Positions 1 to 7,825 of a stretch of DNA of 64,000 nt are shown one piece after another. Position numbers and translations under genes: made by a program. The DNA comes from Actinomycetes bacterium (lineage in GTDB: Bacteria; Actinomycetota; Acidimicrobiia; Acidimicrobiales; RAAP-2), in the NCBI GenBank assembly GCA_021785695.1, contig JAJYEQ010000005.1, positions 48,432 through 112,431 on the forward strand, written 5' to 3'. The first letter of the stretch is position 1, and every line of letters starts with the position of its first letter. The notes beneath the pieces were generated by a model. That model saw nothing but the letters and a program-made list of their open reading frames with translations, did no database searches and was not told the DNA's origin.

Positions 1-1031
1 GGCGCGAGGACCTGGAATGAGGCGACGCGCGCTCCCGGCGCGATGCGCACGTTGCGGGCCTCGACGGTCCCCACGCGCGCCCGGGCGCCCACCACGACGT
101 CGCGCAGGTAGGCGTGGGGGCCCACGCGGGCGCCCGCGCCAATGCGCGTGCGGCCCCGCAGCACCGTGCCGGGCAGGATCGCGGCATCGGGCTCGAGCAG
201 CACCGTGGCGTCCACGTGGGTGGTCGCCGGGTCCCAGATGTCGACACCGCGGCTGAGCCAGCCCTCGACGATGCGCCGGCGCACCACGGCCTCGGCCAGC
301 GCCAGCTGACGGCGGTCGTTCACCCCGGCCACGTCCTCGGCGTCCTCGAGCAGCACCGCCGCCGTCTCGTGCCCGCCCTCGTGGAGCACCGCGACCAGGT
401 CGGTGAGGTAGTACTCCCCCTGGGCGTTGGCCCGGTCGATCCGCCGCAGCGCCGGCCACAAGACGCTGGCGCGCACGACCATGACGCCCGAGTTCACCTC
501 GCGGATCGCGCGCTGGGCCTCGGTGGCGTCGGCCTCCTCGACGATGCGCGCGGGCTGCCCGTTCCGGGACCGCTCGACGCGCCCGTACCCGTGGGGATCC
601 TCGAGCTCCACCGTGAGCAGGCTCAGCGCGGCCGACGAGGCCTGGTGGGCGACCAGCAGCGCGCGGATGGTGGGACCTTCGAGCAGCGGCGTGTCGCCCG
701 GCACGATCACGACGTCCCCGTCGTCGCCGACGATCTCGCTCAGGGCGGGGCGGGCCACCGCCACGGCGTGGCCCGTGCCCAGCTGCTGGTCCTGGTAGGC
801 GAAGGCGACCTCGCGGCGCGCGGCCAGGTCGGCGGACAGCTCCTTTTCGACCCAGGCCGCCTGGTGGCCAACGACCACGACGGTGGCCGCGATCTCGGGG
901 AGGGCCAGCGCCTCTAAGACGTAGGCGGCCAGCGGGCGCCCGCACAGCAGCTGGAGCGGCTTGGGCCGGGCCGAGCGCATGCGCGTCCCGGCCCCCGCAG
1001 CCAGGACCACCGCCGCTGTCGTTCGCTCCAC
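1..1031 (-). CDS. glmU: GlmU, bifunctional UDP-GlcNAc pyrophosphorylase / glucosamine-1-phosphate acetyltransferase (C-terminus outside window)
   Basis: Makes UDP-N-acetylglucosamine for peptidoglycan: the N-terminal domain uridylylates GlcNAc-1-P and the C-terminal left-handed beta-helix acetylates GlcN-1-P. About 343 residues are visible. The nucleotidyltransferase signature LAAGAGTRMRS lies near residue 10, followed by GHQAAW and the QLGTGHAVAVA nucleotide-binding stretch, EVNSGVMV and GVNDRRQLA. After about residue 250 the hexapeptide-repeat acetyltransferase domain begins (GTVLRGRTRIGAGARVGPHAY). The gene runs off the left edge, so the acetyltransferase active site is not seen. The start is GTG at 1031, six bases after AGGAG on the minus strand. 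It is divergent from trxA. Family assignment is secure; only the end is missing. Confidence 0.95.
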   Translation of the reverse strand, partial: MERTTAAVVLAAGAGTRMRSARPKPLQLLCGRPLAAYVLEALALPEIAATVVVVGHQAAWVEKELSADLAARREVAFAYQDQQLGTGHAVAVARPALSEIVGDDGDVVIVPGDTPLLEGPTIRALLVAHQASSAALSLLTVELEDPHGYGRVERSRNGQPARIVEEADATEAQRAIREVNSGVMVVRASVLWPALRRIDRANAQGEYYLTDLVAVLHEGGHETAAVLLEDAEDVAGVNDRRQLALAEAVVRRRIVEGWLSRGVDIWDPATTHVDATVLLEPDAAILPGTVLRGRTRIGAGARVGPHAYLRDVVVGARARVGTVEARNVRIAPGARVASFQVLA

Positions 1032-1079
1032 CCACCTCTCCTAGCACGCGGGGCGGGAGACTGGCCCGCCGTCACGCCT

Positions 1080-1099
1080 TATACCCAGGGGGGTATACT
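1080..1099 (+). promoter_or_regulatory. Putative CsoR/CstR-family operator overlapping a -10 box, upstream of trxA
   Basis: TATACCC and GGGTATA form perfect 7-bp arms (1080-1086 and 1091-1097) around the 4-bp spacer AGGG. This A/T-flanked, G/C-run dyad is the form of operator bound by copper- and persulfide-sensing CsoR-family repressors. The right arm runs into TATACT (1094-1099), a good -10 hexamer 30 bp before the trxA ATG, so a bound repressor would block the promoter. The regulator itself is not encoded in the window; its identity is inferred. Confidence 0.6.
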
Positions 1100-1129
1100 G
1101 GCACCACCAAGCCACGAGGAGGGAGCCCG

Positions 1130-1522
1130 ATGGCAACCGTGCAGCTGACCGCAGAGACCTTCGACGAGGTCGTCTCGTCCAACGACGTGGTGCTCATCGA
1201 CTTCTGGGCCGCGTGGTGCGCCCCGTGCCGGATGTTCGCCCCAGTGTACGAGAAGTCCTCCGAGGCGCACCCCGACATCGTCTTCGCCAAGGTCGACACC
1301 GAGGCCCAGCAGCAGCTGGCCGCGGCCTTCAACATCTTCTCCATCCCCACCCTGATGATCATCCGCGAGCAGGTCGTCCTGTACGCCGAGGCCGGAGCCC
1401 TGCCCGAGCGCGCCCTCGAGGACCTCATCTCCAAGGTGATGGCCCTGGACATGGCCGAGGTGCACGCCGAGGTCGCCAAGCAGCAGGCCGCCCAGAACGA
1501 GGCCGAAGGGGTCCAGGCCTAG
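1130..1522 (+). CDS. trxA: Thioredoxin
   Basis: Cytoplasmic dithiol reductase. The redox motif WCAPC occupies residues 29-33 (Cys30, Cys33), preceded by the usual FWAAW beta-strand, and the cis-proline loop FSIPTLMI follows about 45 residues later. The family is normally about 105-110 residues; this one has 130, with an Ala/Gln/Glu-rich tail of about 20 residues. The ATG follows a GAGGAGGG Shine-Dalgarno. The CsoR-type operator just upstream suggests induction by metal or persulfide stress rather than housekeeping expression. The proline in WCAPC is present, in place of the classic WCGPC glycine there is alanine, common in thioredoxin-like stress proteins. Confidence 0.9.
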   Translation: MATVQLTAETFDEVVSSNDVVLIDFWAAWCAPCRMFAPVYEKSSEAHPDIVFAKVDTEAQQQLAAAFNIFSIPTLMIIREQVVLYAEAGALPERALEDLISKVMALDMAEVHAEVAKQQAAQNEAEGVQA

Positions 1523-1526
1523 CGTC

Positions 1527-1532
1527 TACGAT
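1527..1532 (+). promoter_or_regulatory. -10 hexamer TACGAT, predicted leaderless promoter
   Basis: TACGAT lies 6 bp before the GTG at 1539 and there is no Shine-Dalgarno, so transcription would start at or next to the start codon. It lies just after the trxA stop. Confidence 0.5.
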
Positions 1533-1538
1533 GCCTGC

Positions 1539-2432
1539 GTGAACCCGGGCGCGTACGACGAGTTCGCCTACCTCCAAGAGAACCTCGACGAGTGGGGGCT
1601 GAGCGGACCGGTGCCGCCGGTGCGGCGCTGCTTCGTGGCCGTCGACGGCCTGCGCCAGCTCAGCGGCCTCCAGTTCGGCGACGGCGAGCCCACGGCGATC
1701 TTCCTGCACGGCGTGGGCCAGAACGCCCACACCTTCGACACGGTCGCCCTGGCCCTGCGCCACCCCCTGCTCGCGCTCGACCTGCCCGGTCACGGCCACT
1801 CCGACACCAGCCCCTTCGGTCCCGTCGCCATCGAGGACTACGCGAGCGACGTGATCGCCGCCTGGGAGGCGCTGGCCCCGGCGGGCCGGCACCTGGTCGG
1901 GATGTCGCTCGGGGGCCTGGTGGCCATCGCGGTCAGCGACCGGCGACCCGACCTCGTGGCCTCGCTCACGCTCATCGACATCACGCCCGGCGTCACCCCC
2001 GAGAAGTCCCGCCACGTCACCGACTTCGTGAACGGGCCCGCCACCTTCGCCAGCTTCGAAGAGATCCTGGCGCGCACCGTCGAGCACAACCCGACGCGCT
2101 CGGAGAGCTCGCTGCGCCGGGGCATCCTCCACAACGCGATCCAGCGGCCCGACGGGTCGTGGGTATGGCGCCACCAGCGCCACCCCCGCGCCAGCGTCGT
2201 GGCCCCCGACGCCGGAGACCTCTGGGAGCGCCTGGCCCGCCTCACCATGCCCGTGACCCTGGTGCGGGCCCTGGGGCCCGGCTCGGTCGTCGACGACCAG
2301 GACGAGGCGCAGTTCCGGCACCTGCTGCCCCACGCGCGCGTCGTCGGGGTCCCCGGGTCAGGCCACGCGGTCCAGGGCGACGCCCCGGTGGCGCTGGCCG
2401 AGATCCTGGCGGCCGCCTGGACAGCACGCTGA
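1539..2432 (+). CDS. Alpha/beta-fold hydrolase
   Basis: A 297-residue serine hydrolase of unknown substrate. The oxyanion-side motif HGVGQNAHTF appears near residue 60, the nucleophile elbow GMSLGG places the catalytic serine at residue 123, and the C-terminal GSGHAVQGD supplies the histidine; an acidic residue in the DDQDEAQF segment is the likely third member. The lid region in the middle (residues about 160-220) is enriched in Arg and Trp. GTG is used as start because TACGAT lies the right distance upstream for a leaderless transcript and the reading frame has no closer start with a ribosome site. Its position after trxA could mean co-transcription, but it has its own promoter-like hexamer. 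Substrate cannot be told from sequence. Confidence 0.85.
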   Translation: MNPGAYDEFAYLQENLDEWGLSGPVPPVRRCFVAVDGLRQLSGLQFGDGEPTAIFLHGVGQNAHTFDTVALALRHPLLALDLPGHGHSDTSPFGPVAIEDYASDVIAAWEALAPAGRHLVGMSLGGLVAIAVSDRRPDLVASLTLIDITPGVTPEKSRHVTDFVNGPATFASFEEILARTVEHNPTRSESSLRRGILHNAIQRPDGSWVWRHQRHPRASVVAPDAGDLWERLARLTMPVTLVRALGPGSVVDDQDEAQFRHLLPHARVVGVPGSGHAVQGDAPVALAEILAAAWTAR

Positions 2433-2446
2433 GGCCCGTCGAGGTG

Positions 2447-2519
2447 CTGGCGGGGGAGGGCTCGAACCTCCAACCTTCGGATCCAAAGTCCGCTGTTCTG
2501 CCAATTGAACTACCCGCCA
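2447..2519 (-). tRNA. tRNA-Gln (anticodon TTG)
   Basis: The reverse strand folds as a 73-nt tRNA. The acceptor stem pairs TGGCGGG (2519-2513) with CCCGCCA (2454-2448), giving the U1-A72 pair typical of bacterial glutamine tRNAs, with discriminator G at 2447. The T-arm contains GGTTCGAGC. The anticodon TTG is the complement of 2484-2486, in the loop CTTTGGA. CCA is not encoded. The tRNA sits between a hydrolase and a two-component system; a glutamine tRNA near glmU is also seen in mycobacteria. Confidence 0.95.
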
Positions 2520-2619
2520 CTACAGTACGAACCGGTCTTCGGCGATTATTAGGCAATCCCCGGCGACCGCTTACACCGGACCACCACACTAGAGGGTGCT
2601 CGGTGCCGGAGGAGGTGGT

Positions 2620-3315
2620 GTGGGGCCAGTCCCGAACCCGTACGTGGCGATCGTCGACGACGACGCGGCCATCCGCACGGCCCTAGGACGCGCCTTGCGC
2701 ATGGAGGACTACGACGTCGAGCTGTTCGAGGACGGCTCGTCGGCCCTGCGCGCGGTCCAGCTGCGCGCCCCCGACGTGATCGTCTTGGACCTGCAGCTGC
2801 CCGACATCGATGGGCTGGAGGTGTGCCGTCGCATCCGTCGCGCCGGTGACGCGACGCCGATCCTGATGCTCACGGCCCGCGACGCGGTCAACGACCGCGT
2901 CGCCGGGCTCGATGTGGGGGCCGACGACTACCTGGTCAAGCCCTTCGACCTGGCCGAGCTATTGGCGCGCCTGCGCGCCCTCCTGCGCCGCCACAGCCTG
3001 GCCGAGGGCGACGAGGCCGCCGTGCGCTTCGAGGACCTGACGCTGAACCCCCTGACCCGGGAGGTGACTCGGGGAGAGCGGACCATCTTGCTCACCAAGA
3101 TCGAGTTCGACCTCCTGGAGCTGTTCATGCGCCACCCGCGCCAGGTGCTGACGCGCGACCAGATCCTGGATCTGGTGTGGGGCTACACCTTCGACTCGGG
3201 AACCAACTCCCTGGCCGTCTACATCGGCTACCTGCGCCGCAAGCTCGAGGAGGGGGGCGAGCCCCGCCTCATCCAGACCATCCGCGGCGTGGGCTACGTG
3301 CTTCGCCTCTCGTGA
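2620..3315 (+). CDS. OmpR/PhoB-family response regulator
   Basis: A 231-residue DNA-binding response regulator. The receiver domain (residues about 8-120) shows the acidic pocket IVDDD (13-15), phospho-acceptor Asp57 in VLDLQLPD, the conserved Thr in LTARD and Lys in YLVKPFD. The C-terminal winged helix (about 135-230) has the typical [12 protein letters not shown] and [10 protein letters not shown] segments. GTG 2620 is preferred because GGAGGAGGT (2608-2616) sits just before it; an in-frame GTG at 2596 lies upstream of that ribosome site. The gene overlaps the kinase by four bases (GTGA). The MprA/MprB-type envelope-stress pair is the nearest family I recognise, but the stimulus is unknown. 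The redox cluster begins right after the pair. Confidence 0.92.
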   Translation: MGPVPNPYVAIVDDDAAIRTALGRALRMEDYDVELFEDGSSALRAVQLRAPDVIVLDLQLPDIDGLEVCRRIRRAGDATPILMLTARDAVNDRVAGLDVGADDYLVKPFDLAELLARLRALLRRHSLAEGDEAAVRFEDLTLNPLTREVTRGERTILLTKIEFDLLELFMRHPRQVLTRDQILDLVWGYTFDSGTNSLAVYIGYLRRKLEEGGEPRLIQTIRGVGYVLRLS

Positions 3316-4688
3316 CCTTCCGCCTCCGCGTCATCACCGCGACGCTGGGCGTGGCGGCCGTCGCGGTGGTGCTGGGCAGCCTGGCCTCGTTCTGGACCAC
3401 GCGCAACGCCATCATGCACGCGGTGGACCTGTCCCTGGTGCAGTCCTCCCAGTCGCCCTCCAGCCACCCGGTGGGCGACGAGAACCTGATCACCGGGGCC
3501 TACTTCGAGCTGGTGCTGGCCAACGGGAACACCGTGCCGAGCTCGAACGTGCCCATCGACGCCGAGATCTTGGCCCTCGCCCGGGGCCACGGCCACCAGG
3601 TGCTGCGCACGGTGAGCTTTGGCGGCCAGCCCTACCGCGAGCTCATCGTCCCCCTGCCGGCCAACTCGGTCGTCGACTGCGCCACCGGCCTGTGCCAGGT
3701 CAAGACCACGTCGGCCGAGCTGTTCGTGGTCAGCATCGCCGGCCAGGTGGGCGAGCTGCGCCACCTGGTTTGGACCCTGGTGCTCGTGGTGGCCGGCGGC
3801 TTGGCGGTGGCGCTAGGCCTCGGCCTGGCCATCGCGCGAGCGGCCCTCCACCCCCTGGAGAACGTGACCAACGAGGTCGAGACCGTCGCCCAGACCACCG
3901 ACGTCAGCCGGCGCCTCGACGAGGGCGCCAACGACGAGCTCGGGCGCCTGCGCCGCGCCTTTAACCGGCTGATGGACTCGGTCGAGCGCAGCCAGTCCCT
4001 CCAGCGCCAGCTGGTGGCCGACGCCAGCCACGAGCTGCGCACTCCCCTGACCAGCCTGCGCACCAACGCTCAGGTGCTGCGCCGCGCGGGTGACCTGGGC
4101 ACCGACGATCTCGACCAGCTCTCGGTCGACATCGTCACCCAGGTCGACGAGCTCGCCTCGCTGGTGCGGGACCTCGGAGAGCTCTCGCGCGGTGAGCGCT
4201 CCGAAGGCGCCGTCGTCCCCCTGCGCCTCGATGAGGTCGTCGACGAGTGCGTGGACACCGCCCGCACCTACGCGCGCATCAAGGACGTGACCATCGAGAT
4301 CACCTCGAGCCCCTCGTGGGTGCTCGGGCGCCGCGACCGGCTGGTGCGCGCGGTCAGCAATCTGCTGACCAACGCCGTCAAGTTCGCTCCCCCGTCGGGA
4401 CACATCGCCGTCACCTCGGCCGACGGCGCCGTCACCATCGCCGACTCGGGGCCCGGTGTCGACGAGGCGGACCGCCCCTACGTGTTCGACCGCTTCTGGC
4501 GCTCGCGCTCGGCGCGCGCCCTGCCCGGCTCGGGCCTGGGCCTGTCGATCGTGGCCCAGGTGGTCGAGGAGTTCGGCGGGACCGTCTCGGTCGACCGTGA
4601 CGCCAACCTGGGTGGCGCCCGCTTCACCTTGCGCCTGCCCACCGTGGTCGACGTCAGCGGGCTCGAGGGATTCTCGGAGAGTTCTTAG
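3312..4688 (+). CDS. Membrane sensor histidine kinase
   Basis: Partner of the response regulator, 458 residues. Membrane helices are seen near residues 5-27 and 150-175, enclosing an extracytoplasmic sensor region of about 120 residues that contains two cysteines ([11 protein letters not shown]), possibly a disulfide or redox switch. A HAMP linker follows (about 176-230), then the dimerisation/phospho-acceptor helix [13 protein letters not shown] with His240. The ATP-binding domain has the N box [10 protein letters not shown]1 box [12 protein letters not shown] box VFDRFWRSR and G2 box GSGLGLSI. It starts at GTG 3312 inside the regulator stop (GTGA). All boxes for autophosphorylation are intact. 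Confidence 0.93.
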   Translation: MTFRLRVITATLGVAAVAVVLGSLASFWTTRNAIMHAVDLSLVQSSQSPSSHPVGDENLITGAYFELVLANGNTVPSSNVPIDAEILALARGHGHQVLRTVSFGGQPYRELIVPLPANSVVDCATGLCQVKTTSAELFVVSIAGQVGELRHLVWTLVLVVAGGLAVALGLGLAIARAALHPLENVTNEVETVAQTTDVSRRLDEGANDELGRLRRAFNRLMDSVERSQSLQRQLVADASHELRTPLTSLRTNAQVLRRAGDLGTDDLDQLSVDIVTQVDELASLVRDLGELSRGERSEGAVVPLRLDEVVDECVDTARTYARIKDVTIEITSSPSWVLGRRDRLVRAVSNLLTNAVKFAPPSGHIAVTSADGAVTIADSGPGVDEADRPYVFDRFWRSRSARALPGSGLGLSIVAQVVEEFGGTVSVDRDANLGGARFTLRLPTVVDVSGLEGFSESS

Positions 4689-4736
4689 AAGGCCCCCAGA
4701 CCTCGCTTAGCGCCACCTGGCACAGTGGGCCTGGAC

Positions 4737-5036
4737 ATGCGACACGACGCCCACTCCCCGCGCGAGCGCGACCGGCGCCAGACCCGCGCGCGGCGCGTGG
4801 CCCAGATGATCCTGCTGGGATCCGGGGTGGCCAGCGCTGCCTTCGTCGGCTACGCGGCCCGCAGCGCACCGGTCGCCGCCCGGGCGACGGCGCCCTCGAC
4901 CACCACGACGACACCGGCGGCGGGCACCACCCCGTCCTCCTCGAGCGCCGGCAGCTACCGTCCCCCGACCACGGCGCCGGTGACCACCACGACCGTGTGC
5001 TACACCACGCCGTCGGGCTCGACGGTGTGCTACTGA
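4737..5036 (+). CDS. Small Ser/Thr-rich membrane-anchored protein of unknown function
   Basis: A 99-residue protein (103 if the in-frame GTG at 4725 is used). It has an Arg-rich cytoplasmic start (RERDRRQTRARR), one hydrophobic segment (MILLGSGVASAAFVGYAA, about residues 25-42) and then an extracytoplasmic low-complexity tail made almost wholly of Thr, Ser, Pro and Ala. The tail ends in a small duplication, TVCY-TTPSGS-TVCY, giving two cysteines ten residues apart. No known domain. It lies three bases before apbE and so may be part of the flavin/haem redox cluster, for example as an anchor or acceptor, but this is only position-based. No classic flavinylation motif of the Asp-x-x-Ser/Thr-x-Ala-Thr kind is present. 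Confidence 0.7.
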   Translation: MRHDAHSPRERDRRQTRARRVAQMILLGSGVASAAFVGYAARSAPVAARATAPSTTTTTPAAGTTPSSSSAGSYRPPTTAPVTTTTVCYTTPSGSTVCY

Positions 5037-5038
5037 GC

Positions 5039-5935
5039 ATGCGCTTCGCGGTGTGGGGCCTGACGGGCACCCTCGAGGTCGAGGACGCGGCCAGCGGCCC
5101 GCAGGCCGAGCGCGTGCTGTGGCGCTGGCTCAGGGCCGTCGACGCGGCGTGCAACCGCTTCGATCCCGCGAGCGAGCTGCGCCGGCTCAACGCGTGCCCC
5201 GACGCCGACGTGCGGGTGTCGCCGGTGCTCGAGCAGGCCGTGGCGGTGGCCCTGGCGGCCGCGGCGGCCACCGCCGGCGCCTGCGATCCCACCGTCGAGC
5301 CGGCCCTCGTCGCCCTGGGCTACGACGCCGACTTCGACGTCGTGGCCTCCCGCATCCCCCGGGCCGCCGCACCGGCGATCCCGGCGGCCGGGCCCGGGGC
5401 GGTGATCCTCGACCGTGAGCGCCACACCGTGCGCCTGGCCCCCGGCTGCCGTCTGGACCTGGGCGCCACGGCCAAGGCCCTGACCTGCGACGTCGTGGCC
5501 GACGAGCTGGCTGCCCGGGGCGGTGCGCTGGTCGAGATCGGTGGGGACGTCGCGGTGCGCGGGCACGGCCCGACCGGCCCGTGGGTCGTGGGGGTCGACG
5601 ACGGCGTGACCACACCGGACACGGCGCCGCGCGTCTTCGCCCACGGGGGCGGCATCGCCACCTCGTCGACGGCGCTCCGGGCCTGGCGGCTCACCGGGGG
5701 CCGCGCCCACCACATCATCGACCCGCGCACCGGAGCCGCCGCCGCGGGTCCCTACGCCAGCGCCACCGTCGCCGCGCCCACGTGCTGGCAGGCCAACGCC
5801 TTCGCCACCGCCGCCCTGGTATGGGGGGCCGAGGCCCCGGCCCGCCTCGCGCAAGCCGGATGGGCGGCGCGCCTGGTGGGCGCCGAGGGCCAGGTCGAGC
5901 GGGTCGCGGGCTGGCCCGCGGAGGTGCCGGCGTGA
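5039..5935 (+). CDS. apbE: ApbE-family FAD:protein FMN transferase
   Basis: Attaches FMN from FAD covalently to Thr/Ser of extracytoplasmic redox proteins, using Mg2+. The 298-residue protein shows the family landmarks: CNRFDPASELRRLN near residue 37, LDLGATAKALTCD in the centre, EIGGDVAVRG, GGGIATSSTALRAW and the C-terminal HHIIDPRTGAAA metal/FAD segment. No clear signal peptide or lipobox is visible, so it probably acts in the cytoplasm or needs another export route. ATG 5039 lies 2 bases after the previous stop; the stop overlaps the next start as GTGA. Its presence implies a flavinylated partner, which is not obvious in the window. Confidence 0.9.
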   Translation: MRFAVWGLTGTLEVEDAASGPQAERVLWRWLRAVDAACNRFDPASELRRLNACPDADVRVSPVLEQAVAVALAAAAATAGACDPTVEPALVALGYDADFDVVASRIPRAAAPAIPAAGPGAVILDRERHTVRLAPGCRLDLGATAKALTCDVVADELAARGGALVEIGGDVAVRGHGPTGPWVVGVDDGVTTPDTAPRVFAHGGGIATSSTALRAWRLTGGRAHHIIDPRTGAAAAGPYASATVAAPTCWQANAFATAALVWGAEAPARLAQAGWAARLVGAEGQVERVAGWPAEVPA

Positions 5936-6561
5936 CCGGGTTGACCTCGCCGTACCTGTGGTACACGACCCGGGCGACCGGACTGGTGGCCCTGGCCCTG
6001 CTCACCGTGATGGTCTGCCTGGGGGTCCTGGTGGCCAACCGGGCCGGTGGCGCGCGCGTGGGACGCTTCGAGCTGGCCCAGATCCACCGCGCGGTCTCGG
6101 CGATCACCGTGGCGTTCCTGGCGATCCACGTGGTCACGACCGTCGCAGACAGCTTCGTGGCCACCGGGCCGCTGTCGATCGTCGTCCCGCTGACCTCGCC
6201 CTACCGGCGCGTCGGGGTCGGGCTGGGCGCGCTGGCCCTCGACCTCCTGGGCACCGTCTGGCTCTCCAGCCTGCTCCAGGCCCGCCTCTCCTACGGCGCG
6301 TGGCGCGCGATCCACTGGCTGGGCTGGCTGTGCTACCCCAGTGCCCTGGTCCACGCCCTGGCCACGGGCACCGACGCGCGCCACGGCGTGGGCCTGGCGG
6401 TCGTCGTGGCCAGCCTGGCGTCGGTCGCGGGCGCGGCCCTGTGGCGCGTCACGGCCCGCCCCGACCGCGCGGCGGGCCGCACCGCGTTCTCCCCGCCCAG
6501 CCGGCCGGAACCCCGGCGGCCCGGGGAGCCACCCGAGGTCGGGAGCCGGACCCGTGGCTGA
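5932..6561 (+). CDS. Ferric-reductase-like transmembrane haem protein
   Basis: A 209-residue integral membrane protein with about five to six helices over residues 10-175 and a Pro/Arg-rich cytoplasmic tail. Two histidine pairs suit b-type haems stacked across the membrane, as in the ferric reductase/NADPH oxidase fold: QIHRAV and FLAIHVV are separated by 13 residues, and AIHWLGW and LVHALAT by 12. It has no attached FAD/NAD(P)H-binding domain, so electrons must come from another subunit, plausibly the NuoF-like protein and ferredoxin encoded next. It starts at GTG 5932 within the apbE stop and overlaps the next gene by 8 bases, so the genes are tightly coupled. Confidence 0.85.
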   Translation: MTGLTSPYLWYTTRATGLVALALLTVMVCLGVLVANRAGGARVGRFELAQIHRAVSAITVAFLAIHVVTTVADSFVATGPLSIVVPLTSPYRRVGVGLGALALDLLGTVWLSSLLQARLSYGAWRAIHWLGWLCYPSALVHALATGTDARHGVGLAVVVASLASVAGAALWRVTARPDRAAGRTAFSPPSRPEPRRPGEPPEVGSRTRG

Positions 6562-7825
6562 CGCGCGATCGTTGCCGCGCCTGCTCACCGGCGTGCCGGG
6601 CCACCCGGCCAGCCTGGTCGAGCACCGGGCCCGCTACGGGGCAGCGTCCCCGGGGCCCGGCCTGCTCGACCAGCTCGAGGCGGCTGGGCTGACCGGGCGT
6701 GGCGGGGCGGCGTTCCCGACCGCGCGCAAGGCGGCCGTCGTGCGCGCCCAGCGCGGCCATACCAAGGTCCTGGTCGTCAACGCCATGGAGGGCGAGCCAG
6801 CCGCCCACAAGGACCGCACCCTGCTGGCCACCAACCCGCACCTGGTCCTCGACGGCGCGACCGCCCTGGCGCGGGCGATCGGTGCGACCCGCGTGGCGGT
6901 CGCCGTGGCCCGCGACGAGCAAGCGACGGTGCGCACGGTGCGCCACGCGCTCAGCGAGCGCGATCGCGAGGACCGCGGCCTGGCCCTGGAGCTGCACACG
7001 CCGCCGTGGCGCTACGTGGCCGGCGAGGAGTCGGCGCTGGTGCACTGGCTCAACGACCACCAGGCCCTGCCCCAGTACCGGCCGAGCCGGCCGAGCATCC
7101 TGCGCGTCGCGGGCGCACCGGCGCTGGTCGACAACGCCGAGACCTGCGCCCACGTCGCCCTGATCGCCCGCCACGGCGCGGCGTGGTTCCGCGCGCTGGG
7201 CACCGAGGCGAGCCCCGGCACCACGCTGGTGTCGGTCACCGGGGCCGTGGCGCGCCCCACCGTCGTCGAGCTGGCCCTGGGCACGCCGCTGCGCGCGGCC
7301 CTGCGGGCCGCCGGTGCGGACCTGGCGCCCCAGGCGGTCCTCCTCGGGGGCTACGGCGGGACCTGGCTCGCCGCCTCCCACCTGGACGCACCCCTGGCCA
7401 ACGAGGCCCTCCACCCCCTCGGGGCCAGCGTGGGCGCCGGCGTGATCGTGGTCCTGCCGGCCGACGCGTGCGGCCTGCGCGAGACGCTGCGCATCACGCG
7501 CTGGATGGCCCACGAGAGCGCCCGTCAATGCGGGCCCTGCGCCTTCGGCCTGCCCGCGCTGGCCCTCGACCTGCAGGCGATCGTGGCCGCGGGACCCGAC
7601 GCGCCCGTGGCCGCGCAGCGGCTCGCCCAGCGCGCGGACGTCATCGCGGGGCGCGGCGCCTGCCGGCACCCCGACGGCGTGGTCCGCCTGGTGCGCTCGG
7701 CGCTCGACGTCTTCGCCGCCCACCTGGACGCCCACCGGCGCGGACGGCCCTGCGCCGCCCGGGCGCGCCGCCCGGTCGTCGCGGTGCCCGAGCTGGAGCC
7801 CGAGGAGGACCTGGTATGGCAGTGA
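6554..7825 (+). CDS. NuoF-like NADH-binding flavoprotein (soluble electron-input subunit)
   Basis: A 423-residue relative of the 51-kDa subunit of complex I. The FMN/NADH segment GRGGAAFPTARK and NAMEGEPAAHKDR match NuoF GRGGAGFPT and NADEGEPGT-KDR, followed by YVAGEESALV, an SLBB-like region (VSVTGAVARPTVV) and a C-terminal Fe-S domain. In that domain the usual Glu-Ser-Cys-Gly-x-Cys-x-x-Cys reads ESARQCGPC, so the first cluster cysteine is Ala; the other three (QC, PC and GACRHPD) remain. It therefore cannot bind a standard four-Cys N3 cluster unaided. No other complex I genes are near; its operon partners are the membrane haem protein and ferredoxin. Predicted to oxidise NAD(P)H and feed that chain. 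Confidence 0.8.
   Translation: MADARSLPRLLTGVPGHPASLVEHRARYGAASPGPGLLDQLEAAGLTGRGGAAFPTARKAAVVRAQRGHTKVLVVNAMEGEPAAHKDRTLLATNPHLVLDGATALARAIGATRVAVAVARDEQATVRTVRHALSERDREDRGLALELHTPPWRYVAGEESALVHWLNDHQALPQYRPSRPSILRVAGAPALVDNAETCAHVALIARHGAAWFRALGTEASPGTTLVSVTGAVARPTVVELALGTPLRAALRAAGADLAPQAVLLGGYGGTWLAASHLDAPLANEALHPLGASVGAGVIVVLPADACGLRETLRITRWMAHESARQCGPCAFGLPALALDLQAIVAAGPDAPVAAQRLAQRADVIAGRGACRHPDGVVRLVRSALDVFAAHLDAHRRGRPCAARARRPVVAVPELEPEEDLVWQ

Noticed and set aside
4719..4726. CACAGT before the Thr-rich protein as another leaderless -10 box
   Set aside because: It lacks the initial T-A of TANNNT and the spacing to ATG 4737 is 10 bp; kept out of the count.
6554..7825. Part of a complete respiratory complex I operon
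   Set aside because: No nuoA-nuoN genes flank the NuoF-like gene, and its Fe-S site is altered; it belongs to the ApbE/ferric-reductase-like cluster.
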